DNA of 64,000 nucleotides from JAMZMI01 sp049115715. Its GTDB lineage: Bacteria > Bacteroidota > Bacteroidia > Cytophagales > Cyclobacteriaceae. Of this stretch, positions 7,903 to 17,963 are shown in pieces (position 1 is the stretch's first letter; every line of letters begins with the position of its first letter). The stretch covers positions 1 through 64,000 of the forward strand of contig JAGDZQ010000019.1 of NCBI GenBank assembly GCA_049115715.1, given 5' to 3'. The position numbers and the translations under genes are program-made. The notes below the pieces were generated by a model, which searched no databases, was not told where the DNA came from, and was given only the letters and a program-made list of their open reading frames with translations.

Positions 7903-9372
7903 TTAAGGTAAGATTACTTGATCAATTACATGGATAAGTCCATTTGTACCAAGTATATCCGTATCGATAATAGTTGCATCAGAAGAGCCTAGCTGTAGAG
8001 CTTCATCAGTATCTGCTATTTTCAATGTGGCAAGATCCAATGTGAAGGTTCCACCCAGAGAAGTAACCGTAGTACTTGAAAGGTTAGGCAAGTCAGTAGA
8101 AAATACTCTTGCTCCACTTACCACATGATATTTCAATACTGCCTCGATCGTTGGAATACCAACTGCTTCTACCAGGGCTGCAAAGTCGGCTACATTAGCC
8201 AACGAATAAAGACTTTGAAAAGCCGCATCAGTAGGGGCAAATATTGTGAATGGTGCTCCACTCTCAGCCATGCTGCTACTTAGGATCGTAACAAGGTTTG
8301 CTGCCGTTGCATCATTTTCTACTGCCGTCAGGGCTGCAACTAGCTGACCAAATTCCGCTTCTGTTGCATTGGAAGCAGCAACAGCTATATCTACTACATT
8401 GCTGGACGGAGGTAGAAGTGTTTTATCAATTACATGAACTACACCATTGTCTGCTTCAATATCTGTTATTACTACTTCGGAAGTTCCGTTTAAGAATATT
8501 CCATCTGAGTTGATGCTCAAATAAGAATCCCCTCCGAGAGATGACACTGCACTACCAGTGCCTAATCCTGCTACAGTCTCTTTGTCAGCTTCAAAATCAA
8601 GAACATGGTAAAATAGTATTGGAGTTAAATCAGTTTTTTCCAACCCATCAAGTGAAGTAATACCTGCTGCTGTAAAAGCGTCGTTGGTAGGAGCAAATAC
8701 TGTAAACTTCGCGCTCTTATCGATTAGAGTGCTTAAAAGCTCTGCTTTCACAACAGCAGCCGTAAGTGTTGTAAAACTTTTATTGAAGTATGCCGGCTCC
8801 ACTACTGTACCCACAATGCTGGCCTCCAGTGACGGTACAAGTACCGCATCTACTATATGTATGATTCCGTTGACAGCTTCTACATCTGCCATCGCTACAC
8901 CTGCTGCATCAATACTTACAGATGACCCATCTACCGAAACTGTAACTTCTTCTCCTGTAAGAAGCGTACCTACAGTCTGACCATCAGTTAGTCCACTAGA
9001 CATAGCCGCAGTGCCAGATATCACATGATACTGTAATAATCTTTTGAGTACGTCTTCTGGAATATCATCCAGACCTGATTGTCCTACAACACCCAGAAGA
9101 CTTTCAAAGGCTGTATTGGTAGGTGCAAATACAGTGAATGTTTCTGAATCATCACTAAGCGCAGAAACTAAATCCGGGAATTTGGTCAAAGCACTTACAA
9201 GAATGCTAAGGTCGCTACTGCCTTGTGCGATTTCAACGATATTCTGAGTAACCTGAGGATCTGGATCCGGGTCATTATCATCATCGCTGCAGCTTACTGT
9301 AAAAGCCAAAAGAGGCAAAAAAAGCACAAGTGTTAATGCTTTTAAGATTTCATTTTTAGATGTGTTTCTCAT
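7903..9372 (-). CDS. Lipoprotein with three fasciclin (FAS1) domains
   Basis: 489 residues. The N-terminus is a lipoprotein signal with lipobox-like FTVSC (C28) followed by an acidic Asp/Pro linker that would favour surface export. Three FAS1 repeats follow (about 45-180, 185-320, 325-489). Each shows the paired FAS1 hallmarks: an FTVFAPT/FTIFAPT block (for example FTVFAPTNTAFESLL) and a YHV block leading to IHIVDAVL or VHVIDKTL. FAS1 domains mediate adhesion to proteins or polysaccharides. The gene stands alone between a terminator and a 121-base gap, so it is probably its own transcript. Confidence 0.93.
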   Translation of the reverse strand: MRNTSKNEILKALTLVLFLPLLAFTVSCSDDDNDPDPDPQVTQNIVEIAQGSSDLSILVSALTKFPDLVSALSDDSETFTVFAPTNTAFESLLGVVGQSGLDDIPEDVLKRLLQYHVISGTAAMSSGLTDGQTVGTLLTGEEVTVSVDGSSVSIDAAGVAMADVEAVNGIIHIVDAVLVPSLEASIVGTVVEPAYFNKSFTTLTAAVVKAELLSTLIDKSAKFTVFAPTNDAFTAAGITSLDGLEKTDLTPILFYHVLDFEADKETVAGLGTGSAVSSLGGDSYLSINSDGIFLNGTSEVVITDIEADNGVVHVIDKTLLPPSSNVVDIAVAASNATEAEFGQLVAALTAVENDATAANLVTILSSSMAESGAPFTIFAPTDAAFQSLYSLANVADFAALVEAVGIPTIEAVLKYHVVSGARVFSTDLPNLSSTTVTSLGGTFTLDLATLKIADTDEALQLGSSDATIIDTDILGTNGLIHVIDQVILP

Positions 9373-9493
9373 GATTGAATGTTTTTTTTGGTTTGTGCTA
9401 GAGAAACACTAAACATCAAATCATGGCTTGAACATACTGACTGAGCTGGCTAGAAAAAGGGGCGAGTTGCTTATTTTTTGAAGTGAATTGAGG

Positions 9494-10348
9494 TCAATCC
9501 AAACTTGTATACTGATCATCAAGCCTTTTTAAGATCGTCTTGATTTCATCAGATTTATGATAATCTCCTAGTTTTTCAAATGACACTACCAAGTTCCTAA
9601 GTGCTCTGAACACAATATCAACATGGTCGCACGGTTCATAAAAGAGGTCTTGCTTGGATATATTCAAATGATCCAGATAGTTGTCAATGTCGTCTTTGCT
9701 GAAAATCAGTCCCTTGTTGAAGCAGTTGATATAAAACTCAGCTACTTCATTCTTATAGCTAAGAATAAAGAGGTTTGGGAGGTTAACTCCGTAAATAGGC
9801 AACCCCATTTTCTGTGCAATCAAAAGATAGACACTACACAATGAAATTGGATTTCCTTTTCTTGATTCCAGCACGGCATTGATCATGCTATTGGCCGGAG
9901 AGTGGAAGTTTTTCGTGTTGGCTCGAAACTTCATCTTATCATAAAGCACACTATTCATGATCCTCACCTGATCAAATGGAGCCAGATCATCCTGAAATTC
10001 TCTCCATACCTCAATATATAGCTCATGCAACTGCTGCTTTAGCTCCTCCAGATCCAAATCGGGGTATTGGTAGGTAGCAACCAGCCAGAGCCCTTCCATC
10101 AAATCTTCCTTCCTATTGTCCTTCCAATCAAGAAGGCGTTCTTGAACAAGCTCAAATTGAAGGGTATGAATCAGGTCTTCTATTCTTCTCTGTATGATTG
10201 GGTTGAAATTGGTCTCCCATTCTAACTCAAGCATTGGAATCACACTCGTGCCTATTTCCATGAGTTTTTTCTCCACATGAGACACTACTTCCTCATCCTC
10301 GTCTTCCAGTAGCGTTACTAGCGCTTTCAGTTCACTTTCCTTAATCAA
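9494..10348 (-). CDS. SirB1/transglutaminase-like family protein
   Basis: 284 residues of the SirB1 (Transglut_core2) family. The core reads SMINAVLESRKGNPISLCSVYLLIAQ, with the family's cysteine replacement for the catalytic position in ISLC, and MGLPIYGVNLPNLFIL. A helical N-terminal region (1-100) resembles HEAT-like repeats (LVTLLEDEDEEVVSHVEKKL). A C-terminal tail resembles the TPR-like end found in this family. The biochemical role is not established; members are widespread and often cytoplasmic. It is not obviously in an operon with its neighbours. Confidence 0.82.
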   Translation of the reverse strand: MIKESELKALVTLLEDEDEEVVSHVEKKLMEIGTSVIPMLELEWETNFNPIIQRRIEDLIHTLQFELVQERLLDWKDNRKEDLMEGLWLVATYQYPDLDLEELKQQLHELYIEVWREFQDDLAPFDQVRIMNSVLYDKMKFRANTKNFHSPANSMINAVLESRKGNPISLCSVYLLIAQKMGLPIYGVNLPNLFILSYKNEVAEFYINCFNKGLIFSKDDIDNYLDHLNISKQDLFYEPCDHVDIVFRALRNLVVSFEKLGDYHKSDEIKTILKRLDDQYTSLD

Positions 10349-10414
10349 TGCTTAATTATTATTTGAAAATTTCAAATTAGGGATTTGCCGTAATATTATG
10401 AAATGATTGAGAAT

Positions 10415-12055
10415 TTATGTCTGAATAACACCAACATTCATCGGCTTTTCATTCCTCGCGTGGTTTGCGGCTTCTATTCCGATCGAAATGACCTTTCTAG
10501 TTTCCAATGGGTCGATAATTCCATCTACCCATAACTGTGATGCCGCGTAGTACGGACTTTGTTTTCTATTATAATCAGCTTCTATCTCTTCCAATAATGC
10601 TTTCTTCTCATCATCACCTATCGTTTTTCCCTGAGCCTTCAAAGCAGAAATCTTGATTTGCAACAGTGTATTTGCTGCCGACTTGCCGCTCATCACAGCC
10701 ATCTTAGCTGTAGGCCAAGCGTAAATCAGTCTTGGGTCGTAGGCTTTTCCACACATTGCATAATTTCCCGCTCCATACGAACTTCCAACCAAAATGGTAA
10801 ATTTAGGAACCACAGAGTTGGCCATCGCATTGACCATCTTTGCTCCATCTTTGATTATCCCTCCATGCTCAGAGCGACTCCCTACCATGAATCCATTCAC
10901 ATCTTGTAGAAATACCAAAGGAATCTTTCGCTGATTGCAATTCATTATGAATCTTGCTGCCTTATCTGCTGAATCGGAGTAAATCACACCTCCCATTTGC
11001 ATTTCTTGGGATCCTCCTCCTTTCTTTGCTTTTACAGTCCTGCGTTGATTGGCTACAATGCCAACACTCCAGCCATCTATTCTCCCATAACCGCATATAA
11101 GCGTCTTGCCATAATCCTTTTTATACTCATCAAAGTCAGAAGAATCCAAAAGCCTCTTGATAATTTCTAACATATCAAATGGAACATTTCGGTCGACTGG
11201 GAATAAGTCGAAAATTTCTTTAGGATCTAGCTTCGGGGTTTGCGACTCCACCCTGTTGAAGCCAGCAGAGTCAACTTCACCCATCCTATCAAAAATTCTC
11301 TTAATAGCATCTAAGCATTCTTCATCCGAATCAAACTTATTATCGGTAACGCCGGAAATTTCGCATTGAGTATCTGCTCCGCCCAATGTTTCATTGTCAA
11401 CCTCCTCCCCGATTGCTGCTTTTACAAGATAGCTTCCTGCTAAAAAAATCGATCCCGTTCCTTTTACGATCATGGCCTCATCAGACATAATCGGGAGATA
11501 TGCTCCGCCCGCGACACAGCTTCCCATGATAGCAGAAACTTGTACGATTCCTTCTGAGGACATTCTTGCGTTATTTCTAAACTGTCTCCCAAAGTGCTCC
11601 TTATCAGGAAAAATCTCATCCTGAAGAGGTAGAAATACGCCTGCACTATCAACCAGATAGATTACGGGGAGCTTGTTTTCCATCGCGATCTCTTGCGCAC
11701 GTAGGTTTTTCTTTGCCGTCATAGGAAACCAAGCTCCTGCCTTCACTGTAGCATCATTGGCTACAATCACACATTGCCTCCCAGATACTTTGCCTATTCC
11801 TGTAACTACGCCTGCAGAAGGGCATCCGCCCCATTCCTCATACATGCCATCAGCAGCAAATGCACCAATTTCTAAAAAGTCAGATGAATCATCTTTCAAA
11901 TAGGCAATTCGCTCGCGAGCCGTAAGCTTTCCCTTCGCTTTATGTTTTTCAAGTTTGCTTTTGCCTCCTCCCAGATGTACCGCATCTAGTTTTTGATTCA
12001 GATCTGAAAGGAGAGATTGAAAATGAGAAGAATTTTGATTCTGTTTGTCGTGCAT
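10415..12055 (-). CDS. Acyl-CoA carboxylase beta (carboxyltransferase) subunit
   Basis: 546 residues, the usual length for the biotin-dependent carboxyltransferase subunit of propionyl-CoA or methylcrotonyl-CoA carboxylase. Both crotonase-like halves are present: the N half with KLTARERIAYL and CVAGGAYLPIMSDEA, and the C half with VFLQDVNGFMVGS and SSYGAGNYAMCGKAYDPRLIYAWP. The extended form (about 540 residues) fits methylcrotonyl-CoA carboxylase slightly better than PccB, but this is not decisive. The biotin carboxylase partner is not in the window. It carries acyl-CoA breakdown in the cytoplasm. Confidence 0.92.
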   Translation of the reverse strand: MHDKQNQNSSHFQSLLSDLNQKLDAVHLGGGKSKLEKHKAKGKLTARERIAYLKDDSSDFLEIGAFAADGMYEEWGGCPSAGVVTGIGKVSGRQCVIVANDATVKAGAWFPMTAKKNLRAQEIAMENKLPVIYLVDSAGVFLPLQDEIFPDKEHFGRQFRNNARMSSEGIVQVSAIMGSCVAGGAYLPIMSDEAMIVKGTGSIFLAGSYLVKAAIGEEVDNETLGGADTQCEISGVTDNKFDSDEECLDAIKRIFDRMGEVDSAGFNRVESQTPKLDPKEIFDLFPVDRNVPFDMLEIIKRLLDSSDFDEYKKDYGKTLICGYGRIDGWSVGIVANQRRTVKAKKGGGSQEMQMGGVIYSDSADKAARFIMNCNQRKIPLVFLQDVNGFMVGSRSEHGGIIKDGAKMVNAMANSVVPKFTILVGSSYGAGNYAMCGKAYDPRLIYAWPTAKMAVMSGKSAANTLLQIKISALKAQGKTIGDDEKKALLEEIEADYNRKQSPYYAASQLWVDGIIDPLETRKVISIGIEAANHARNEKPMNVGVIQT

Positions 12056-12102
12056 ATCCGGGGTGTTTGATGAGCACGTGAAAGATACAATTTTAAGAAA
12101 TA

Positions 12103-13038
12103 CTATTCTTTGGTCGCCTCAAGCTTTTTGTGCTTTCTTCCGAGTGGCTTCATGAAATCCCTAGGGTATTGATCGAAATGGATCACCAACTTGTCTACAT
12201 CTACCAGAAGTTTGTTTAGACTGTTATAAAGCGAATCTTCATTCATGAGCTTACCAATTGTCCCTTTACTTTCTTTGAAGTAAAGCAAAGTTTCGTTTAG
12301 TGTGAAAAGGACAGTATCAACTCCAGAAAGCGTTTTATTAATATTGAGGTTATTGATTGAATCCAAAACACCGTTTGATTTCTCAATCAAAGGAGTAATC
12401 TGATCCATCTTTTGGTTAAGGTTCGAAACCAGAAGAGCAGTAGATGAAACAATTTCGGCAATTCCTCTTTGGTTTTCGGCAATCGTCCTATTTACGCGAG
12501 CACTCATGATCTGAAGCTCACCAATTGTTTCGTTAATCTTCTCTCCACTTCCTTTGAGTCCAATCAATATCTCGTTGACACGTGTGATTGTTGTATTAAG
12601 GTTGTTAGCTACAGGAGCTGCGCTATCGATGATTTCCCCAATACCTTTATCTATCACAGCCTTTAGTGTATCTCCCGGGACTAGGGGTGAGCTTGCATCA
12701 CCCACAGTAATGACAATTCCTTTGCTACCTAAAAAATCAGTACTTGACAGAGCTGCCTCTGAGTTTTTTCCCAGAACAACTGATTCATCCGTGATATTTA
12801 ACTCAACCAGAACTTTGTTGTTCTTCTCTGGCAAAAGACGAATGGCGCTTACACGACCTACCGCCCAGCCATTAATAATTACAGGGTTTGATTTATTTAA
12901 TCCATCTACATTATCGTAGATGACGAAGTACTTATCAGTCGGTGAGAAGAAGTCATTGCCTTTAAGAAAATTGAAGCCCCAGTATAAAACTGCTCCTGAA
13001 ACTAGAGCTATAAGCCCTACTTTAAATTGTTTTGACAT
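12103..13038 (-). CDS. MlaD/MCE-family lipid-transport protein
   Basis: 311 residues. One N-terminal membrane anchor (about 7-24) is followed by an MCE domain (about 35-120, with DGLNKSNPVIINGWAVGRV), then a long helical region (about 140-300) able to form the coiled-coil tube or needle typical of MCE proteins. Such proteins form hexamers that shuttle phospholipids between membranes together with an ABC permease. MlaE and MlaF genes are not adjacent here. It lies six bases after the amidase gene and is likely cotranscribed with it. Confidence 0.88.
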   Translation of the reverse strand: MSKQFKVGLIALVSGAVLYWGFNFLKGNDFFSPTDKYFVIYDNVDGLNKSNPVIINGWAVGRVSAIRLLPEKNNKVLVELNITDESVVLGKNSEAALSSTDFLGSKGIVITVGDASSPLVPGDTLKAVIDKGIGEIIDSAAPVANNLNTTITRVNEILIGLKGSGEKINETIGELQIMSARVNRTIAENQRGIAEIVSSTALLVSNLNQKMDQITPLIEKSNGVLDSINNLNINKTLSGVDTVLFTLNETLLYFKESKGTIGKLMNEDSLYNSLNKLLVDVDKLVIHFDQYPRDFMKPLGRKHKKLEATKE

Positions 13039-13044
13039 GAAGAA

Positions 13045-13827
13045 TTAATTCATCGATTCTATTTCCTGTTTATACTCCCGAAAAGCTCTGTAGATACCTG
13101 AAGCGATATAAACTTGATTAAGTTCATCGTTCAACTCCTTTTCCTCCTTCGGATTACTAAGATAGCCTAGTTCCACTAAAACACTAGGCATAGCGGTACT
13201 CCAAAGTACATATAAACTTGACTGTTTTACTCCTCTGCTTCTTCTTCCAACTCTAGTCTTAAATTGATTTTCTATCATTCCTGCCAAACGCAGGCTTCTT
13301 TCCTGGAATGCCGATTGTGTAAGAGAAAATAAAATATAAGATTCGGGAGATTGGGGATCAAAGCCATCGTATCTGGCCTCATAATTTTCTTCAAGGAGAA
13401 TGACTGAATTTTCTCTTTTGGCTACTTCAAAATTCTTATCTGCATTCTGCACTCCCATTACGTATGTTTCCGTGCCATGAACGGATGGATTGGCAACCCA
13501 ATTGGCATGGATAGAGATAAACAAGTCGGCTCCTTCTTTATTCGCCAGCTCTGGTCTTGATTCCAATGTGGGAAAGCTATCATCTTCTCTTGTCAAAATC
13601 ACTTTGACATCTGGTATATTTTCTTCTATTATTCTCCTTACTTCTTTGGCTACATTTAGTGCGATATCCTTCTCATTTGAGATTGCACCATGTGTCCCGG
13701 GATCTTTCCCTCCGTGCCCAGCGTCTATGACTATCTTCTTTATTTTGTAGTTCGTTACACCTGCATTTTCGAATGCGGCCAGAACCAGAAAAAGGGAAAT
13801 AAAAAACGGTATTGCAATATTTCTCAC
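13045..13827 (-). CDS. N-acetylmuramoyl-L-alanine amidase (Amidase_3)
   Basis: 260 residues. A signal peptide or anchor (about 1-22) precedes a single amidase_3 catalytic domain that cuts the bond between N-acetylmuramate and the peptide in peptidoglycan. Zinc and catalytic residues are visible: VIDAGHGGKDPGTHG (first His) with the following NEKD (Glu), FISIHANW (second His) and VLVELGYLSNPKEE (last Glu). The start is consistent with a periplasmic enzyme. It is the first gene of a pair with the MCE protein and is divergent from the LptD-like gene across an 81-base gap. Confidence 0.92.
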   Translation of the reverse strand: MRNIAIPFFISLFLVLAAFENAGVTNYKIKKIVIDAGHGGKDPGTHGAISNEKDIALNVAKEVRRIIEENIPDVKVILTREDDSFPTLESRPELANKEGADLFISIHANWVANPSVHGTETYVMGVQNADKNFEVAKRENSVILLEENYEARYDGFDPQSPESYILFSLTQSAFQERSLRLAGMIENQFKTRVGRRSRGVKQSSLYVLWSTAMPSVLVELGYLSNPKEEKELNDELNQVYIASGIYRAFREYKQEIESMN

Positions 13828-13908
13828 GACAGCTCGGTTATATATTAAAATGCCATAATTTTACACAAAATTGTAAATTTTTCACCTGAAATTAAAATCA
13901 GCGCCGGA

Positions 13909-16713
13909 TTGAGGAGGTTTGTTTTCATTTTTTTTCTTTCAGTATTTTCGTTTGTTGTTTCGGCGCAGGAAGATAGCACCAAAACCTTCATTCAGGTTGA
14001 CTCTATAGCATCTGCTGATTCAACAAGATCTTTATTGCTTCTTGACTCCATTCAATCTGACAGTAAAAGAGACACTACGCTCCTAGGAGAGGCTTTTAAC
14101 CCAGTACTTCCCCCTGCTTCTCAGACGGGTGACATAGAAACTACGATCAACTACAATGCCAGAGATTCAATGATCTTTGATATCGATGGTCAAAAGCTTT
14201 ACTTGTACGGCAAAACGCATATTGATTACGACATAATGACTATTGAGTCCAATAGTACCATAATTGATTGGGATCAGCGCACACTTAGCTCCAAATTCGT
14301 AACGGACTCCACTGGAAAAAAAGTGGGGAAACCCGTTTTCACTCAGAAGAGTGAAGTTTACGAAACTCATGATATCGTATACAACTTCAAAACGAAAAGA
14401 GCACTTATAAAGGGGGTCGTTACAGAAAGAGACGGTGCGTTTATGCATGGAGATGATGTCAAAAAGAATGAAGAGGATGAGCTTTTCATACGAGGAGGAA
14501 AGTACAGTACTTGTAATCTAGCCGACCCGCATTTCTTCATCGAATCCAACAAAATAAAGGTTATACCTGGAAATAAAGTCGTTACAGGACCATTCAACAT
14601 GAAGTTTCGAGAAATTCCCACACCTATCTGGGGTCCGTTTGGGATGTTTCCTCAACCCAAAAGCCAGTCAAGCGGAATTATATTTCCATCATATGGAGAA
14701 GAGCAAAGAAGAGGCTTCTTCCTGAGGGACGCTGGCTACTACTTTGCATTCAATGAATATATTGATTTGAGATTAACAGGAGATATTTATTCCAAAGGGG
14801 GAAATGCCATTACAGCAAATTCAAATTATAGAAAGAGATACAAGTTTTCGGGTACTTTCAACTTTGCTTACAATAAAAATATAATTGACAACAGCGTCGA
14901 AAGCCCAATAGAAAGTAGTGATTACTCGGTGAGATGGAGTCACAGGCCAGAAACAAGAGGAAATTCCAGCTTCAGTTCTTCGGTAAACATACAGACTCAA
15001 ACTTATAATGCGAATAATAATCTGGTTGCAAGAAATTTTGAACAAAGCATCAGATCTCAGTTTTCTTCCAATGTAGGCTATACGCAGCGCTTTTCTAATT
15101 TACCAATGAGCCTAACGATAAATGCTCGACACAATCAAAATGTGTCAACAGGAATAGCCAGTATGTCTTTGCCTGACTTTTCTCTGAATGTAAACAGAAT
15201 CTACCCATTCAAAAAGGTCATCAACAACACCAAGTCTCCCTTGGCAAAAATAAGTTTCAGTCACAATTTTGTTGCTAAAAATGAATTCACCAATAGTCCA
15301 GTGCCTACTCTTGGAAGTGGAATCAATGTTGTGAATGCAGGAGAACCGGAAGAAGAACCGTTAGAATTATTTTCCAATTTAGGACCTCTTTACGATCGAG
15401 CTAAAATTGGTGGGCGTCACACGATCCCAGTATCCACTTCGATTACAGTACTTAAGTTTTTCACACTTAATCCGTCTTTCAATTATAGAGAACTTTGGTA
15501 TACAAGAGAACTTGACTACACTTTCATTGAAGAGGAAAACGGAATCAGAGTAGATACTCTGGAGGGGTTCAGTAGAGCAGGGAGCTGGAATTCAGGAGCA
15601 TCATTAAATACGCGCTTTTATGGGACTCACTTCTTCAAAGATGGCAGTAAAATTCAGGCAATAAGGCATGTAGCTACGCCAAGTGTATCATTTAGCTATA
15701 GTCCAAACTTTGGAAGTGAGAGATATGGAGTGTGGCAGGAAGTCCAAATAGATACACTTGGAAATACAAGAAGACTTTCTAAGTACCAAGGCTTTGCTTA
15801 CGGATCTCCCAATGGATCCCGAAGTGAAACCATGAGTTTTTCCCTTAGTAATAATATAGAGATGAAAATTCGGGACGAAAAAGACAGTTTGGCTGAGTTT
15901 AAGAAAGTGAAGCTATTTGACAACTTGTCTATGAGCTCAGGCTACAACTTCGCTGCTGATTCTTTCAAACTTAGCAATATCAGTTGGAATGCAAGAACGT
16001 CCTTTTTCAGAGGGGCATTGAGTTTGAATGTGTCCGGATCTTTCGATCCCTATGTATACAAACTTGTGAGTGAATCTACAAATTCCATCGGCGAGCGAAC
16101 AATCAGTGACAGAAGGCTAAATCAATATGCCTGGAACCATGGAGGTGGGCTAGGTCAACTACAATCTGTCAACACCTCTCTTAACCTGCGGCTTAAGCCT
16201 AATAAAAATAATAAAGGAAAGCCGACTGAAGACACTGACCCTTACAATCGGGCAGATACTTTTGATGGTGCCAATGATTTCTACGACCCAAACGCTATCG
16301 ACGATCCAGACAACTTAGCTACTCCGGATGAATTGGAGTATATCAGACAAAATCCGCAAGAGTATGTTGATTTTGATCTACCATGGAGTATGAACATTCA
16401 ATACTCCATAAATAGATCTAAGAGAGGCTTGAAAGAGGCTGATATTACCCAATCCATGTCATTCAACGGCTCATTAGCCTTAACCAAAAAAACTCAAGTT
16501 ACTTTCCGATCAGGATATGATTTTGAACGAAAAGAAGTCACATTGACTAATATTTCCGTCAACCGTGATCTTCATTGCTGGTCACTGAGTTTCAACTATG
16601 TCCCTTTCGGACGATTCCAATCTTTTGCACTCTCGATAAGACCAAAATCTCCGCTTCTACAGCAACTTAAGCTGGATAAGCGAAGAAGCTTCCAGGACAA
16701 CTTCAGGAATTGA
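13909..16713 (+). CDS. lptD: LptD-like outer-membrane LPS assembly protein
   Basis: 934 residues. The gene starts at a TTG, which is the only start that gives the full signal peptide (RRFVFIFFLSVFSFVVSAQ). An OstA/LptA-like beta-jellyroll region follows (about 70-230, DSMIFDIDGQKLYLYGKTHIDY and FNMKFREIPTPIWGPFGMFP), then a long beta barrel with many alternating aromatic strands. Length and order match the Bacteroidota putative LptD. The protein would insert LPS in the outer leaflet. The acidic stretch near residues 760-810 is probably an extracellular or turn insert. Whether it is the true LptD or one of several OstA-like barrels cannot be settled from this window. Confidence 0.85.
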   Translation: MRRFVFIFFLSVFSFVVSAQEDSTKTFIQVDSIASADSTRSLLLLDSIQSDSKRDTTLLGEAFNPVLPPASQTGDIETTINYNARDSMIFDIDGQKLYLYGKTHIDYDIMTIESNSTIIDWDQRTLSSKFVTDSTGKKVGKPVFTQKSEVYETHDIVYNFKTKRALIKGVVTERDGAFMHGDDVKKNEEDELFIRGGKYSTCNLADPHFFIESNKIKVIPGNKVVTGPFNMKFREIPTPIWGPFGMFPQPKSQSSGIIFPSYGEEQRRGFFLRDAGYYFAFNEYIDLRLTGDIYSKGGNAITANSNYRKRYKFSGTFNFAYNKNIIDNSVESPIESSDYSVRWSHRPETRGNSSFSSSVNIQTQTYNANNNLVARNFEQSIRSQFSSNVGYTQRFSNLPMSLTINARHNQNVSTGIASMSLPDFSLNVNRIYPFKKVINNTKSPLAKISFSHNFVAKNEFTNSPVPTLGSGINVVNAGEPEEEPLELFSNLGPLYDRAKIGGRHTIPVSTSITVLKFFTLNPSFNYRELWYTRELDYTFIEEENGIRVDTLEGFSRAGSWNSGASLNTRFYGTHFFKDGSKIQAIRHVATPSVSFSYSPNFGSERYGVWQEVQIDTLGNTRRLSKYQGFAYGSPNGSRSETMSFSLSNNIEMKIRDEKDSLAEFKKVKLFDNLSMSSGYNFAADSFKLSNISWNARTSFFRGALSLNVSGSFDPYVYKLVSESTNSIGERTISDRRLNQYAWNHGGGLGQLQSVNTSLNLRLKPNKNNKGKPTEDTDPYNRADTFDGANDFYDPNAIDDPDNLATPDELEYIRQNPQEYVDFDLPWSMNIQYSINRSKRGLKEADITQSMSFNGSLALTKKTQVTFRSGYDFERKEVTLTNISVNRDLHCWSLSFNYVPFGRFQSFALSIRPKSPLLQQLKLDKRRSFQDNFRN

Positions 16714-16774
16714 TCTTAAATCTTAGCCGCTCCATTTTCATTGGACAGAGATATGGCTATTATTGCGTTTGGTT

Positions 16775-17128
16775 ATGGAAACATTGAGTTGCCTCATCAT
16801 AGAAGACGAACCAGAATTCGTTGAAATCCTAAATTTTCACCTCAGGAAAATCCCCGAAGTGGAGATTTTGGGGGCGTATGGAGATACGGTACAAGCAGCA
16901 ATTCAAATCGAAAAAAGAAGACCTGATTTTCTTTTTTTAGACATCAATATCTCAGGTTTAGAGGGCCCGGAATTCGTGGAGCTATTGGATCACAAGCCTA
17001 AAATAATTGTAATTTCTGCCCACACTGAGACTTTTATGAAGCATTATCCAGAAGTAACATATGTGGATTTTATACAGAAACCTCCAAGCTTTGAGCGACT
17101 AAAAGAAGCCATTGCTAAGTGCAGATAA
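16775..17128 (+). CDS. Receiver-only response regulator
   Basis: 117 residues: a complete CheY-like receiver with acidic pocket IIEDEPEF, phosphorylation site FLFLDINISG and the FIQKPPSFERLKEAI end. The pattern is that of LytTR-type receivers, but no DNA-binding domain follows, because a stop comes directly after the receiver. The ATG at 16775 is preferred over a TTG at 16763. It may act as a phospho-sink or shuttle, or be a remnant of a LytTR regulator. No kinase gene is nearby. Confidence 0.82.
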   Translation: METLSCLIIEDEPEFVEILNFHLRKIPEVEILGAYGDTVQAAIQIEKRRPDFLFLDINISGLEGPEFVELLDHKPKIIVISAHTETFMKHYPEVTYVDFIQKPPSFERLKEAIAKCR

Positions 17129-17188
17129 CTAGATTGTTTTATTAATCCTTCAACCCTTTTAAATTACACGTCAGAATTAAAAAAACTC

Positions 17189-17899
17189 ATGGGAAGAGCA
17201 TTTGAATATAGAAGAGCAGCTAAAGAAGCAAGATGGGACAAGATGTCAAAATTGTTCCCGAAGTTAGCAAAAGCCATAACGGTCGCTGTAAAAGAAGGTG
17301 GACCTGAGCCTGAAATGAATGCAAAACTGAGAACTGCAATTCAAAATGCAAAGACTCAGAACATGCCCAAGGATAACATCGACAATGCTATCAAAAGAGC
17401 GGCGGGTAACGATACGGCGGATTTCGTGGAGGTGAATTATGAAGGCAAAGGACCTCATGGTGTTTTGGTTTTTGTAGAATGTGCGACTGACAACACTACT
17501 CGTACGGTTGCAAACGTAAAATCTTACTTCAATAAAGCCGGAGGAGGAATCGCTCCTAATGGCTCGCTTGAATTCATGTTTAACAGAAAAGCTGTTTTCG
17601 AATTGGAGAAAACAGAGGAACTTGATCTGGAGGAGCTTGAATTAGAATTGATCGATGCAGGTCTGGAAGAAATCGAGGTGAATGAAAATACAATTTACCT
17701 CTACTCCGACTACACCAATTTCGGATCACTTTCTAAAGCTTTGGAAGAAATGAAAATTGAAGTTCAAAAGTCGAACCTCCAGCGTATCCCTACAACTCCT
17801 GTTGAGTTCTCTGAAGAACAGATGGAAGAAATCGAAAAGATGCTTGACAAGATCGAAGATGACGATGATGTTCAACAGGTTTTCACCAATATTGCATAA
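17189..17899 (+). CDS. yebC: YebC/PmpR family protein
   Basis: 236 residues of the highly conserved YebC family. The start MGRAFEYRRAAKEARWDKM differs a little from the common MAGHSKW form, as is usual in Bacteroidota. The diagnostic KDNIDNAIKRA and the three-domain order (helical N-terminus, then domains 2 and 3 with GALAPNGSL-type block GIAPNGSLEFMF) are kept. The family has been described as transcription regulators and more recently as ribosome-associated factors. It stands alone. Confidence 0.93.
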   Translation: MGRAFEYRRAAKEARWDKMSKLFPKLAKAITVAVKEGGPEPEMNAKLRTAIQNAKTQNMPKDNIDNAIKRAAGNDTADFVEVNYEGKGPHGVLVFVECATDNTTRTVANVKSYFNKAGGGIAPNGSLEFMFNRKAVFELEKTEELDLEELELELIDAGLEEIEVNENTIYLYSDYTNFGSLSKALEEMKIEVQKSNLQRIPTTPVEFSEEQMEEIEKMLDKIEDDDDVQQVFTNIA

Positions 17900-17929
17900 G
17901 TACCTTTACCTTTTACAAGTAAGAGGTAC
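17900..17929 (+). terminator. Inverted repeat after yebC, possible weak terminator
   Basis: GTACCTTTAC pairs with GTAAGAGGTAC (one bulged G) around a nine-base loop. It begins right at the yebC stop. No T-run follows, so it may only be a 3' end stabiliser. Confidence 0.4.
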
Positions 17930-17963
17930 ATAATGCGGTTCCTCTGCAGCCATTTAGTTTTTG

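Noticed and set aside
8298..9247. Plus-strand open frames opposite the FAS1 gene
   Set aside because: They are antisense shadows of a clear three-FAS1 protein.
13828..13908. TTTACA/TGTAAA inverted repeat as a CRP/FNR-type site between the amidase and lptD
   Set aside because: Six-base arms in very AT-rich DNA are expected by chance, and no regulator evidence is present.
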